Shown here: positions 10,372-20,318 of the stretch, in pieces
How the letters are laid out: every line of letters begins with the position of its first letter
How positions within the stretch are numbered: position 1 is the first letter of the stretch
Assembly: GCA_022559985.1 (NCBI GenBank)
Contig: JAFJTR010000140.1
Location: forward strand, 1 to 43,655
DNA: 43,655 nucleotides
DNA from: Parastagonospora avenae f. sp. tritici 18332-5
Lineage: Eukaryota > Ascomycota > Dothideomycetes > Pleosporales > Phaeosphaeriaceae
Direction: 5' to 3'
Notes under the pieces: generated by a model
Told to the model about the DNA's origin: nothing
What the model saw: only the letters and a program-made list of their open reading frames with translations
Databases searched by the model: none
Position numbers and translations under genes: made by a program

Positions 10372-12849
10372 CTAATCGTAGACCGGAATAGACCACCCCA
10401 AGGTTAAAGGTCCCACATCGCGTGCAGTCGTGAAAGTGTAATGTCCTTTACTGTCCCCTTCCTTGTCCCCAACAAATCCCCATATCACTGGTAGAAGCGA
10501 ACAGTCTTTGTCTTCTTTGTGTCGGTGATAGTTGGCACTTATTGCTGCACTGCATGTACTGACTAGCGGCATGGTCAGGGCGAAATCGCGGCCACCGTGC
10601 TTTTTCTTCTTCGGGCCGTAGTGGAAAGCAAATCCAACAAAGAGTATGAAGAGCACCAATAACAATCCAGTTGCCATGGAAAACACAATTTCTATGCTAG
10701 AAGCTCCGATCGAAGACGCGTCCATTTGTGTGTTTCGCTCGAAGCTGGGCGTATATGCTACGGTTTGGACCACAAAGACACTTTGCGAGATGAGCCAATG
10801 CAGTAGACCTGAACAAATCATAAGGACGAGTGAGTATCGGTACGGTAACGAAAGGAAGTAGTAAGAGCGTTGTATGCCCCGAGGCACTGAGAGTCGAAGT
10901 GTTTTGCGCTCTGAGACGAAGTCGTTCCATTCCGATGCAGCAAACATTACAGTCATCAGATTGTTGTACAACAGATAGAGGGCGCTGACCACGATCTGGA
11001 ACATGTTGGCGAAGAATACGGCGAAGAAGAAGCCGGATCTTTGGTCGCGTTCACGCATGAATCCAGTCAAGGCTACGGCCCATTGTCTTGCATCGCCGAC
11101 GCCGTAGCTCCAAAGCGAGGCGAGATCAACAGTCACACCTGCAGCGCGCTGACTGGATATGGTTAGACCAAGCAGGACTCTTACAACAGAAATGAGAGTG
11201 ACACAACTGCGGAAGTTTAGCGAATACCACCAATCTTCACTCTCGAACTCACAGTGACAGCGTAGTCAACCAGCGCCGCTTGCTTGCTGCACGAAACCAG
11301 CGCACCGAACTGGGCATAGCATGCCGAGCTCGATAGGGCCCAATCGGCCATCTTTTCTGGAAAGTCTTCATAGTCGACAGATCCAAACCTTCTGTATGTT
11401 CATCCCGCTCCTCAAGAAAGCTAGCAACTGCATCGCCAAGGGTGACAAGATGGAGTAGTCTTCGTTCCTGATGCTCCTTGCGCCTGTCGCTGACATGTTC
11501 AGAGACTGAACTTTTGGCGTTGCGTGACCAACTATCACGGCGATGTAGAGATATTGTCCATGCGATGCAGAAGCACTTGAACAAATTTAGCCCAGTGACA
11601 ATAATCATGATGGCTGGGCTAGACCGCAACGCGTATGCATTGTCCATGACTTGACCGTTGTCCAAAGCGAGGCAATAGTCGACCTTGAAGCCGAAGTTAT
11701 AGCCCAGTGTCCACGTGTCTGTGTGAGTCATGAGGAATTGCGAGGTACAAGCGAAGCTTGACCTTCGTCCTGGTGCTGCCCAAGCTGAGCATATCCAGTC
11801 ACTGTTGAGTCCCCAGTAGGTTCCGTCACCTTCGATCGTAGTGAAATTGGTCAACAATGATGAGCTTGGATGTTCGGTGTCGTCCGACAAACTCTGTGAC
11901 ATACTGTGATTTACGCTCACAAGGAGCAGACTGGCGAGCCCTGCAGTTTTTCCAACGTAACGTGACATGCAGTCAGTCTTGTTTATCGCCTTCAAACTGT
12001 TTGCAGTGTTACGAATGTCTTCTAAAAGGGGCAATGCATATTGCCAATCGGTCGGATCATCCAAGAAGTCTGATGTGACTAAACCCACATTATACGTGCT
12101 GAATGGTGTAGCTGAAAACACGGCTGAGTTCCAACTATAGCTGTGATTAGCGTTGGTATGTTGGCAATGACATGATCGCGACTCATAATAAATGCAGCAA
12201 CCCAGAGCTTACCATCAATAGAATCCAGAGATTCTGGCGTCTGGCCTTGACCTCGCGCAAATTTCGGGTGCTTTGTATGCCTATGTCCAGCCAGGTATGC
12301 TTGCTGTGTGCTTCGTCAACCTCACTGCGGGTTGGGGTAACGAGTAGCTGAGCGCAGTAATTACTCGCACCCAGCAGAATTGTGGAAAGTGCATTGATCC
12401 CGAAATGCATCCATCTGTTGTACTGTTGCACGTTGTCGCAGCTCCATTCCTTGTTCGGCGGGAGGATATCGACGAAATTCCGTTGTACACTGTTGCGCTG
12501 GCGTATCGCGAACACTGTGATGGCCAAGTTCATGATGAGGACTAAGATAGAGAGCATCAGTATCATGGCGAGTGCTATACCCCGAGTCGTCAGACGCCGG
12601 ACCAAAGATTTCTTGGAAACATCCGGATCGACTTCAGGGAACCACGCGCTGAGCAGCTCAATCGAGCCGAAGCGTCTTTGACACGAAAATGGTTAGATCC
12701 ACTGAACAGTAGTCACACGAGATCTCATCGACTTACGGATAGGCTTCAGCATGTCGGTGTGAAGTGCGCAAGGTTTCGCGCGCTATCAGCTGTTCCCGTG
12801 ACTGACTTGCGAGGTTCGTAAGCTCGTGGGCGTTTGCATCTTGGTGCAT
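10372..12849 (-). CDS. DUF6536 multi-pass membrane protein, four exons
   Basis: Exons are 12849-12737, 12675-12187, 12140-11253 and 11206-10372 (775 codons). Intron 1 (61 nt) has GTAAGT, CTAAC and AAAG. Intron 3 (46 nt) has GTGAGT, GCTAAAC and CGCAG. Intron 2 (12186-12141, 46 nt) has branch GCTAAT and acceptor CACAG, but its donor reads ATGAGT instead of GTGAGT. The product is a fungal DUF6536 protein. An N-terminal cytosolic segment is followed by a TM helix (GIALAMILMLSILVLIMNLA), the hallmark STILLGASNYCAQLL..PTR block, SSGLLHL joined across intron 2 to SWNSAVF, further TM helices, EWNDF..RKTLRLSVP, YYFLSLPYRYS and the C-terminal CSAAISANYHR..EDK..LPVIWG motif. Function in this family is unknown. 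All exons are in frame once intron 2 is removed; without it the protein stops after HLL. The gene is therefore either spliced at a non-canonical site or recently inactivated. Confidence 0.82.
12141..12186 (-). other. Intron 2 of the DUF6536 gene, AT-AG ends
   Basis: A 46-nt intron with good branch site and acceptor, but the first base of the donor is A (ATGAGT). The flanking exons join in the phase required to give ..HL-[L/F]-YSWNSAVF, the family-conserved run. The alternative GTAAGC donor about 25 nt upstream deletes the conserved SSGLLHL and leads directly to a TAG. Confidence 0.7.
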
Positions 12850-13696
12850 CGTGACTCCTTGGAACGTAGCTGATTCTACTGAGGACTTGAGGAGGATAGA
12901 GCGAACATCGACATCAAACTGACAGAAACGAAGAGTAGAGGAACGTGGGCACGGAGGTCCATCAGGCTGTTTATAGGTTTCTTGACTGCAGCCCGCTCGT
13001 CGCTGCAAGCCATGCAGGCATAGGCGAAAATGAGGATGAGTTGTACAGCTCTCAGCCTTGTGCTCGCAATTGCCTCACTCTACAATTACTCTTCCATGCA
13101 AACAGTGAGGAGTAGACTTAATTTCAATGAGAATGCCCTCGTTGTGTTTGATACTTCTGAGGGATCAACGCCAAAGTCCCTCGGATCTTAGTATAGTACT
13201 ATAGGTATCGATGCTGCCTCCTAGATATTACAGAACGAGCCAGCCGTCTTTGGCATTACAAGAGGTACGAAGGCTCTCACTCGTCATAATGATTCTGAAT
13301 GGCTAGGTTCGAGTTGAGAAAAGGTTCGCCCAGTAAGTGAAGCCTTCCAGATCAGCCGTTGACCCAAAAATAGAGGACTGGCGTGCCCATACAAATGGAC
13401 CATCATGTCAGCAGAGAAGGCACTCTGGGATCCGGGCTCTTTGCCAAAGCGGCACATTTAGTGGCTATCGGTACACCATTTCAGGATACTCTTCCTGAGC
13501 AGTGACGCCACGGGCGTGTTATCGGGCTTTGCGACCCCACACTTCGTCGTAGCCTTTCGCAATATCGTTGAAAAGAATCGAAGGCGGCTCTGAGAAGTAT
13601 GTGTCCAGAAATGCATAGCACGTGGTGCATGCAGTCCACGGATGTGTCGTGGTGGTGGGAGTGCCACACGTGGGAGTCTGGACGCGTGGGTGTGGG
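12850..13696. other. Intergenic between DUF6536 gene and transposon
   Basis: This is upstream of the DUF6536 start. The coding frame remains open for about 50 codons 5' of the chosen ATG, so a longer N-terminus is possible but unsupported. The rest, to the left end of the pogo-like element, holds only short frames, including one of 107 codons at 13458-13781 that overlaps the transposon repeat and looks random. Confidence 0.45.
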
Positions 13697-13702
13697 GTAA
13701 CG

Positions 13703-13734
13703 GCGTGCCGACCGACTTCGCGTAACGACCGACC
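13703..13734 (+). repeat. Left terminal inverted repeat of the pogo-like element
   Basis: It begins GCGTGCCGACCGA and ends TAACGACCGACC. It matches the reverse complement of 15968-15999 at 29 of 32 positions, and homology stops sharply on the inner side. Confidence 0.85.
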
Positions 13735-14391
13735 ATCAACATCACCACGCTACCAAATTTGAAGCTGTAGAGCCACACCACAACGTTGTATACAGCTAGT
13801 ATTCTAGCATTTTACTAAATAGACCCTGGCGAAAAATTCGGGCTATCTGGGTTTTGCTGGAAGCTTGGTGTTGCGGCCCAAACGAGTCACGTGTGAAGGT
13901 GGTAGTGGTGCAGCACTTGGGTCTACGCTTGATGCTGCACGTCCACCCACTTGCTTCTGACGCTTCTGCTGCTTAGGCAGTAGTCTCGAAGCTTTGCGTT
14001 TGCCTGCTTGTGAAGTCTGGAGAGCTTTCTGGCGATCTCTCTCTGATTTCTCGTCTGCCTTCTCCTTCTCCTTCGCCACCTTATTTTTCTCTCGTTTCTC
14101 ATGCTTCTCTTGGGCAATCTTCTTGTTATATAGTGCATTAGCAGCCCTAAGCTTCTTCATCGAAGCCTTTTTGAGCTGTTCTGCAGCTTCTGCTTCATCC
14201 TTTGCTACTTGTTCAGCCCGGGCTTTCTGGAGTGAACGAGGAGAGTGAATTGTAGCCTCCCCATGAACCTTACGTTTCCCTTTGAATGGGAGGCTTCGCC
14301 CATTCTTCTCACGCTTATTTTTGGTATCAAGCGATGCAAGTAACCCCTCGTTTTGATGCTGTAGAAGCTTGGTTTGAGTAGAGGCGCGGTG

Positions 14392-14608
14392 TAACGGGCT
14401 GAGCCCTGGATCACATGACTAGGCTGCCAGCCTAGTCGCTTCCTTCCCTTCTATCCCTCACCTTGGTCCTTGCCTCAGCAGCACGTGGACCGTGCGCGAA
14501 CACAAATAACATGGGTTGATAGCCCAGCTCTTTCACTTCCTCCTTATCTTGACTGTAAATAGCATCTGGACTAGGTAGCTGGAATACAGTGCCTACAGAC
14601 CGTTCACA
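14392..14608. mobile_element. 217-bp non-autonomous element nested in the transposase gene
   Basis: The insert is flanked by identical 7-bp copies of CGCGGTG (14385-14391 and 14609-14615). Its ends form an imperfect inverted repeat (TAACGGGCTG on the left, GAACGGTCTG read inward on the right). Removing the insert and one flanking copy restores an uninterrupted transposase frame across the junction, which fixes the insertion point. It has no coding capacity. The 7-bp duplication, or 8 bp with one mismatch, suggests a hAT-type miniature element, but the class is not certain. A 21-bp palindrome lies near its left end. Confidence 0.75.
14417..14437. repeat. 21-bp palindrome inside the nested element
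   Basis: GACTAGGCTG-C-CAGCCTAGTC: ten perfectly paired bases on each side of one central base. It lies 25 bp inside the left end of the miniature element and could be a transposase-binding or fold-back motif. Confidence 0.8.
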
Positions 14609-15967
14609 CGCGGTGGAACGACGCTTCGAGCTTCTTGACTGCTTCATCAGTACCCTCCTTCACCGCATCCTTCAGCAATTTTTCCATACGTTGCCAGTCA
14701 CTCGGGGAGAGATGAGATGAGGCTGTATCCCTACTCTCTTGAGGTGGGGTAGAAGGCTGAAACTTCTTTGTAACAACGTTTCGGTCCATAGGCCAGATGC
14801 CAGTAGCTGCAAATGAGGAGAGTACATTCTTCTCAGTAAAGGAGGAGATGTAGGCTGACCAGAAAAGTGGAAAGAAGTCGGCTTTCTTTACTAGAAGAAG
14901 CCCTAGTGATCGATACTGTTGCTGCCGAAGTTCAGACGAATAGGCAGCTGAGAGAGGCCTGAACGTGACTACATCAAGTGGCTGAACTTGGTGGGTAGAA
15001 TAGGCGGGTAGTGTGGCCAGAAATATGCGACTCTTGATACAGTAGTCGATGAATTCGCGCGTAATGTGACTATCATGGCCGTCGGTGATGAGAAGTCGCA
15101 ATTTCCTCCAAGCTTTAGCCTTGATATTAGGATTAAATACGTCCTTCACCCATGCTAATCCTAGCCGATTATTCGTCCAGCTAGTAGGAGATAAGGCGAC
15201 ATAAACTTGGTGTTCATCGGGCTGTATATCTTCCACCCAGTTGTCCCGTATATTATCATCCATCGCCTCATAGATCAGAGCTGGAGGCAGCGTAGTCCCA
15301 TCAGCACAGACTGTACAGAGAGTAGTAATCCACTCTCTGTTGCCGTCTTGTAGGGCTTCTTTAATGCCTCCATGAAGAAAAACGTCCTTGCTAAACCATC
15401 TCTTTGACCTGCCTTCCACTCCTATCATAAAGCCCTTCTTATCCATATTGTATGAGAGACGTTGCTCTACCTTATGCTCGTCCATTTTTAAGTGCAGGAG
15501 ATTGAAATATGCGTCGTACTTGTCCAAAGGATCAGCCTGGTGGCGGTTGCGGTCTAATCCCACTGACCAACGTGACGTAAGATGGTCGCGGTGTCGGTTG
15601 AGGAAGCGCTGCACCCAGCTCTCAGATAGGTCCTTCTCAGCCACTGCACTGCCGAAATTTTGTATCATATCTCTTGTAGGTGGGATCCTGAGATCAGCGA
15701 GCTCTTTGATATATTCTACAGGCCCTAGCTCTTGTTGTGGTGTGAGATTTTGTTGTGCAATGTTCTTGGTCTCCTTCGGAGCTGGACACCCCTCCATCTT
15801 CGGCGCAGCGTTACTTGGTCTACATTTTACTTAGTAGCGTCTTTTGAGGCTGTAATATTATCTCCAAGCTCCCGCGATTCCATTGCTTTAAACACCTTCT
15901 CAACTGACCCCATATTGGCTGGATTACGATCTGTTGAACTTGGTGGTTAGTCTGGTCTTCAAAGCGG

Positions 15968-15999
15968 GGTCGGTCGTTAGGCGAATTCGGTAGGCACGC
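15968..15999 (-). repeat. Right terminal inverted repeat of the pogo-like element
   Basis: Read on the minus strand it begins GCGTGCCTACCGA and ends TAACGACCGACC, pairing with the left repeat with three substitutions. Confidence 0.85.
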
Positions 16000-16118
16000 G
16001 AAGACCGACGTTACATTTAACTAACTTAGCGCACCCACCTCCATCCTAACTCTCATCAGACGCGACCTTCACAGGATACCCTTATGCACTTCTACACCCC
16101 AATTGTAGATTCGCCAGC

Positions 16119-16505
16119 ATGGGGAAAGCATCTATCGCCTCGAGTTCTGCGATCATTATAGCACCTCAGCGCATTATAAAGTACGGTCAATACACGATTA
16201 TCGACGCGCCAGTTCTCCAACATACGTTGCGTCGAGCCACCACGTTGGCTCCATAGAGCGCCCGCGCACCAGGTCGCGTACTGAAGTCGCGGCCGCGGGA
16301 GAGGAAACAGGCTGCCAAAGTGGCCGTGATGTTGAAACAGCATGAGGACCAGTTGAGGCGGGAGAAGGAGTTTCGGGCTGCGACGGACGCGATAGAGAAG
16401 CTTAAAGACTGGATGCCAGCACTGCAATATGAGAGGCTTTGCGATGCATTGGTTGGTTCATGGGGATTTCGAGACAAATGGCACTGGGCGAGGATAGCGA
16501 AATAG
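16119..16505 (+). pseudogene. Small ORF with an in-frame TAG next to the transposon
   Basis: An ATG at 16119 opens 45 codons (MGKASIASSSAIIIAPQRII..), followed by TAG at 16254-16256. The same frame then continues without interruption to TAG at 16503. The downstream half is strongly helical and protein-like (AAKVAVMLKQHEDQLRREKEF, AIEKLKDWMPALQYERLCDAL). About 128 codons in total if the internal stop is read as sense. No intron with legal ends removes the TAG and keeps frame. It starts about 105 bp beyond the right end of the pogo-like element. I do not recognise the family. It could be a pseudogene, a base-call error or a short truncated gene. Confidence 0.4.
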
Positions 16506-16653
16506 GAGGCAAGAGAGACACGAACAAGAACGGTGGTTGAACGAGCGCAGTGGCTCATGATTAATATCATCAAATTAGGTATCATCGCCTCGTCTCCACG
16601 TCGTACACATCGATCCTTGATCCGACCCATATACCCTACATCACGCCGACCGC

Positions 16654-18743
16654 CTAAGCATGCCTGGCACTCTCCTCGGCAACACTGTGCCTGCGGTCTT
16701 TGCCCATGTACGTCGAGTCGGGAAGCATGTTGAGGCTATCCTCCTGCTTGTCCGTCGGGCGCTGATGGAACCAGAACAACACACCTCCAATAAACGCCAG
16801 AATAGCAACGGTAGTGTAGTTCCACACCAACAGCGGGTCCTCAGACAGCGAGACAAACGCCTGACCAAGCGCGTTGGAGAACGCAGACATGAAGTGCCAG
16901 TAGGATGTAACAAGCGATCGCATGTTCTTGGGGGCCTTGGTGAAGGCGAACTCCAGACCGGTAATAGATGTGAAAATCTCGGAGAAACCGACGAGCACGT
17001 ACGGAACGGCTTGCGTCCACACGTTGACGGGCGCGAAAGTGTCGCACGAGTTCATGTACTTGCCGCACTCGCCGGTCGCATAGATGTAGTGCTGGATGAC
17101 AGCGGCGCCGACCATGGCGAGGGACGCGAGCAGGAAACCGAATGCGATACGCTTGATGGGCGTGAACTTGATGCCGGCCTTGCGAAGTGCGGGGTAGAGG
17201 AAGTTGTCGACAATGGGGATGAAGATGACGAGCGAGATGGGGTTCAGGTTGGTGATGATGTCGTTGGGGACACCGTTACGCTCCATGGTGGCGGCCTGGG
17301 AGGTCAGGTTGTTGTTCATCTGGTTGTAAGAAAGCCCTATATTGATGATTAGCCACAAGTTTTATGAAGAACACTGGACGAGACTTACAGTAAAGGGGAA
17401 TCCATGTGAAGCAAGAGCAAGCACGCAGACCACGAGCGACCTGGTCGACCCACGCGTCATCGAACTGCATCCAGTGAGGCTTGCTGGCACCGAGGTGGCT
17501 GGGCTTGACATCTTCCCAGAAGCGCTCGCTCTTGAAGTTCTTGCGAGTCTGAGCGGGGTTGAGCGACCACTTGCCTTTGCATGCCAACTTCAGGAGCTTG
17601 ATGGCGCGGATAAGGACAGAGCCCGTAGGTGGGTTGAGGTGGTATTTACCCTTGCAGAACCAGAGGACGATGGGACAGAAGCAGAACATGATAGTGGGCA
17701 GCAACCACGCGCACCAGAAGCCCTGAAATAACGTCAGTCTACAGCTTCCAAAGTCAAGAAGTTCAAACAGTACTTACCACGTACTTCTCCACATATACCA
17801 TAGAAATTTGTCCAGTGAGAGAACCAATGTTAATGAACATGTAAAAGTACTGATTGAACGTTAGCGGGCGCTCTTTGTTGGTGTGCAACACCATTAAATG
17901 ATCGACTTACCAAAAAGATTCGCGAAATGGTAATGTTGGGGTCCGTAATGACCCTCTCGCCCGTCTTAGCCTCAACAATAACCCTGGGCTTGCTCTGCCT
18001 GTACTGCTCCGCAATCAAGGGACTGATGTTGGCCTTGAAAGCACCAGTTCCGAAACCAAGTAGTATAACACCGAGGATGAATGGCGCAATCGCATTGCCG
18101 CTGGTCAAAACCGCGGGAATCGCCGAAACGATGAGCAAAATGTGACCGAGAATGGAAAATGCAATGGCGATGAAGATCGTGTTGAAACGTCCAAGGTACT
18201 CGTCAGCAATGATGGCACCGATGATGGGCGTGGTGTAGGACCAGAAAGAGTTGAACTGGCCGATACCGAAGGAGGCGCGCTGTCCCATGCCGAGAGCACC
18301 GGGTTGACCGTCTGATCGAGGGTCGCGGCCGGTGGTCTGCACGACACCATCGATTACAGGAAGCTCCTGTTGGATGAAGTTCGTGTCTGGCAAAGTTAGT
18401 ATGTGGTTATTTGACTCGTCATTGGTGAAAACGTACAAAGCACTTGACAGCCATAGTATCCGAATCGCTCGCACAACTCGACGAAGGCGATGGTGAACGC
18501 GGTCCAGGGAATCTTTCCAGATACGCGACGAAGCGTTGCGAGTTCTTCCTCAGTTGGCTCTTCGCCCTCGAGGTCGGCTTCGAACTCGACGACAGGGGCG
18601 ACGTGCTGGCTACCCGCGGTGCTTGAGGCGACATCCTTTCCAGACAAAGCTTGCTTTTCAGTAACTTCATACATGGGCGTCGCGACTTTGGGTTCGTGGC
18701 TCATGGCCATATCGACCGCATTCTGAGCGGTAGTTGAAGTCAT
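16654..18743 (-). CDS. PTR2: PTR2-type proton/oligopeptide transporter (POT family)
   Basis: Five exons: 18743-18437, 18386-17911, 17849-17778, 17722-17389 and 17336-16654. Introns are 50-61 nt with GTACGT/GTAAGT donors and clear acceptors. They give 623 residues, normal for fungal Ptr2. Family landmarks: an acidic cytosolic N-terminus, ELCERFGYYG in TM1 (the POT ExxER motif), TNFIQQELP, GMGQRASFGIGQFNSFWSY in the first third, the PTR2 signature YFYMFINIGSL encoded by the tiny third exon, GFWCAWLLPT, then LSYNQMNNNLTSQAATME and FTPIKRIAFGF in the second half. Predicted 12-TM plasma-membrane symporter importing di- and tripeptides with protons. No lesions. It would complement secreted peptidases such as the DPP5 encoded next door, in the same orientation but 1.6 kb away and separately promoted. 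Confidence 0.95.
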
Positions 18744-20318
18744 GATGACTGCGAAAGGAACTCACGCTTCGATGCGAAAGATCGAAAGCCGCGGAAAAAG
18801 ATCACAATTGAGCAGATGAGATCGAGCTACCAGCGCACAACAAGTGGGTGGTCGCGTGCAATTAATACCCATGCCAGCGTATGCTACGGCAAACACATCT
18901 TGGCCGGGCATGCTCCATCGAGCAGGTGGGTATCAGCTGGTGAGACTACAGCATCTTGGCCTGCTATCCGTCGCGCATGCTGAAAGGCTTGTCGTTATCG
19001 TCCCAACCAACACCGCCGCAGCCACTGATATCTGCTAAGACGGTGGAAGCAGCATCCCAAGAATCCCCCAAGAAGTGACCCACAAGGACCGACATTGCTT
19101 CAGACCTTGGCGAAGGGATGATCAGAAGGACAGCCAATTGGATCTTGGCTCCAACTTCGGTCTTATCTGAACCTTGGGATCGCATCCTGTAGCTTTGAGG
19201 TGAAGGCCACCGCCTCCTGGGCGCATACAGGATTGTAAACCACTGTCGTCAGGATTTTATCTGTTTACCAGGTGCGAAAAGAGCCTCGATGCTCGCAGCC
19301 AGCAGCGCCGGCTAGCGTGCAAGTTAAAGCCAATTTCCGTTCACATCACTGCCCCTCCGCCTGGGCGCCGAGCGGAGAACTTGGCAATCTTGGGTGGACG
19401 CAAAAATACGCATCGGAAGCCTCCTCGGCAGCAACCCCACATCACCCGTGTGCCACGAAGCTGCATCCTCTTCGCTACTCCTGATAAGGAAGGTTGACAC
19501 AACGATTATAGGTGGCATCCAATAGATTGTTGTTTCACTCATTCCTGAAGGCTGAGAGCTTTCGGAAACGAGCCGGGCGTTCTGCTTGGCTTCGAGAAGA
19601 CACGCCGCGTGTGCTTATCTCTTGACAATTCGAGACAAGTCGCCCGACGAGAGGTCTGCGGTGATTGGCAAAGTGCTTCGATATTATTGCACTGTCTTGT
19701 CGCTGTCCGTAAACGTTTTTGTGTTCGGCAAGACCACTGCTTTCCGCCCGTTTGGCAACTCCTTGCAATTGTCCTTGCCTTGCTGTTTTTGGCTCTGCGA
19801 TCGACGTGGGTTTGGCTGTCGTCGTAGTCTGACTGTGTGATGGCGAGGTCTAACTTCTTGAATACTGAAGCTGCAAAACCTAGGGTTATCAGTGGAGGCA
19901 AATTTCTTGAGCGGCGAAGGAAAAAATTCTGGAAGCTCGTTGATGTCGACATCTCACTTACCATGAGATAGTGGAGGCGCCGAATCGTGCCGATGCAGCT
20001 GTTGCGCGCAATCGAATCATGTTCGGGCATTTCCGCTGCTTCTGGACAACGCGCTCACGCGATTAGGGGTGCGGAAGGTTACATGCCCGAGCCGCTGGAA
20101 ATGCTATGCAGCGGGCTACCTGGTAGTCGCAGCTGCCCCACTCCCATGCTCCAGGTTGCTGGTCGTTAGGTACGCTGGTGCGATTAGCAGTCGCGCTATG
20201 CAGCGGCGGGAGTTTGTTGACACGTTGGAAATGGAGTGTTGTGTTGAATTATTTCATTATCATTAAGCACTGCCTAATAGTGCTATTGATGCTATGTCAC
20301 GAGAGTCTGACAAGCTTA
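18744..20318. other. Intergenic between POT and DPP5 genes
   Basis: It holds the upstream region of the POT gene and the 3' flank of DPP5. A minus-strand frame of 163 codons (19539-20030) starts with ATG and contains a good GTAAGT donor at its 23rd codon. However, the frame beyond is rich in Arg, Gln and Ser with no family resemblance, and splicing to the nearest acceptor gives a stop within seven codons. It may be a non-coding transcript. No other feature is supported. Confidence 0.4.

Larger units (their letters stand above)
13843..15913 (-). pseudogene. Fot1/pogo-family transposase, inactivated
   Basis: The start ATG is at 15913 (MGSVEKVFKAMESREL), followed by a helix-turn-helix Psq-like region (VDQVTLRRRWRGVQ). 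It is interrupted by TAA at 15829-15827 and then a frameshift near 15790. The main frame then carries the CENP-B-type segment (PTRDMIQNFGSAVAE..SWVQRFLNRHRDHLTSRW) and a DDE-superfamily domain with the expected triad: Asp in NMDKKGF, Asp in LLITDGHDSH, and Asp in HQVQPLDV, the last two spaced DD35D. The frame is then split by the 217-bp insertion at 14392-14608. The C-terminal basic coiled coil (TKLLQHQNEGLLASL, then Lys/Glu-rich repeats to 13843) resumes on the far side. All catalytic residues remain, so inactivation is probably recent, but this copy cannot encode intact enzyme. Confidence 0.88.
13697..16014 (-). mobile_element. Degenerate Fot1/pogo-like DNA transposon (~2.3 kb)
   Basis: A Tc1/mariner-superfamily element of the fungal Fot1/pogo type, oriented leftward. 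It has a broken transposase gene between 32-bp terminal inverted repeats (13703-13734 and 15968-15999, 29 of 32 positions matching). Outside each repeat lies a GTAACG/CGTTAC word (13697-13702, 16009-16014), which I take as the approximate outer ends. Eight extra bases lie between word and repeat on the right, so the left end may be slightly deleted. No clear TA duplication is visible. A second small element is nested inside the transposase gene. Confidence 0.85.

Noticed and set aside
12190..12214. Alternative GTAAGC donor for intron 2 of the DUF6536 gene
   Set aside because: It deletes the conserved SSGLLHL helix and leads to CTA TAG immediately after the acceptor.
16660..17352. 230-codon plus-strand frame
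   Set aside because: Exact antisense of the peptide transporter's last exon; Arg/Glu/Val-rich shadow translation.
19539..20030. 163-codon minus-strand frame with ATG and a good GTAAGT donor
   Set aside because: Splicing to the nearest acceptor gives a stop within seven codons, and the unspliced product is Arg/Ser/Gln-rich with no resemblance. Possibly a non-coding transcript.
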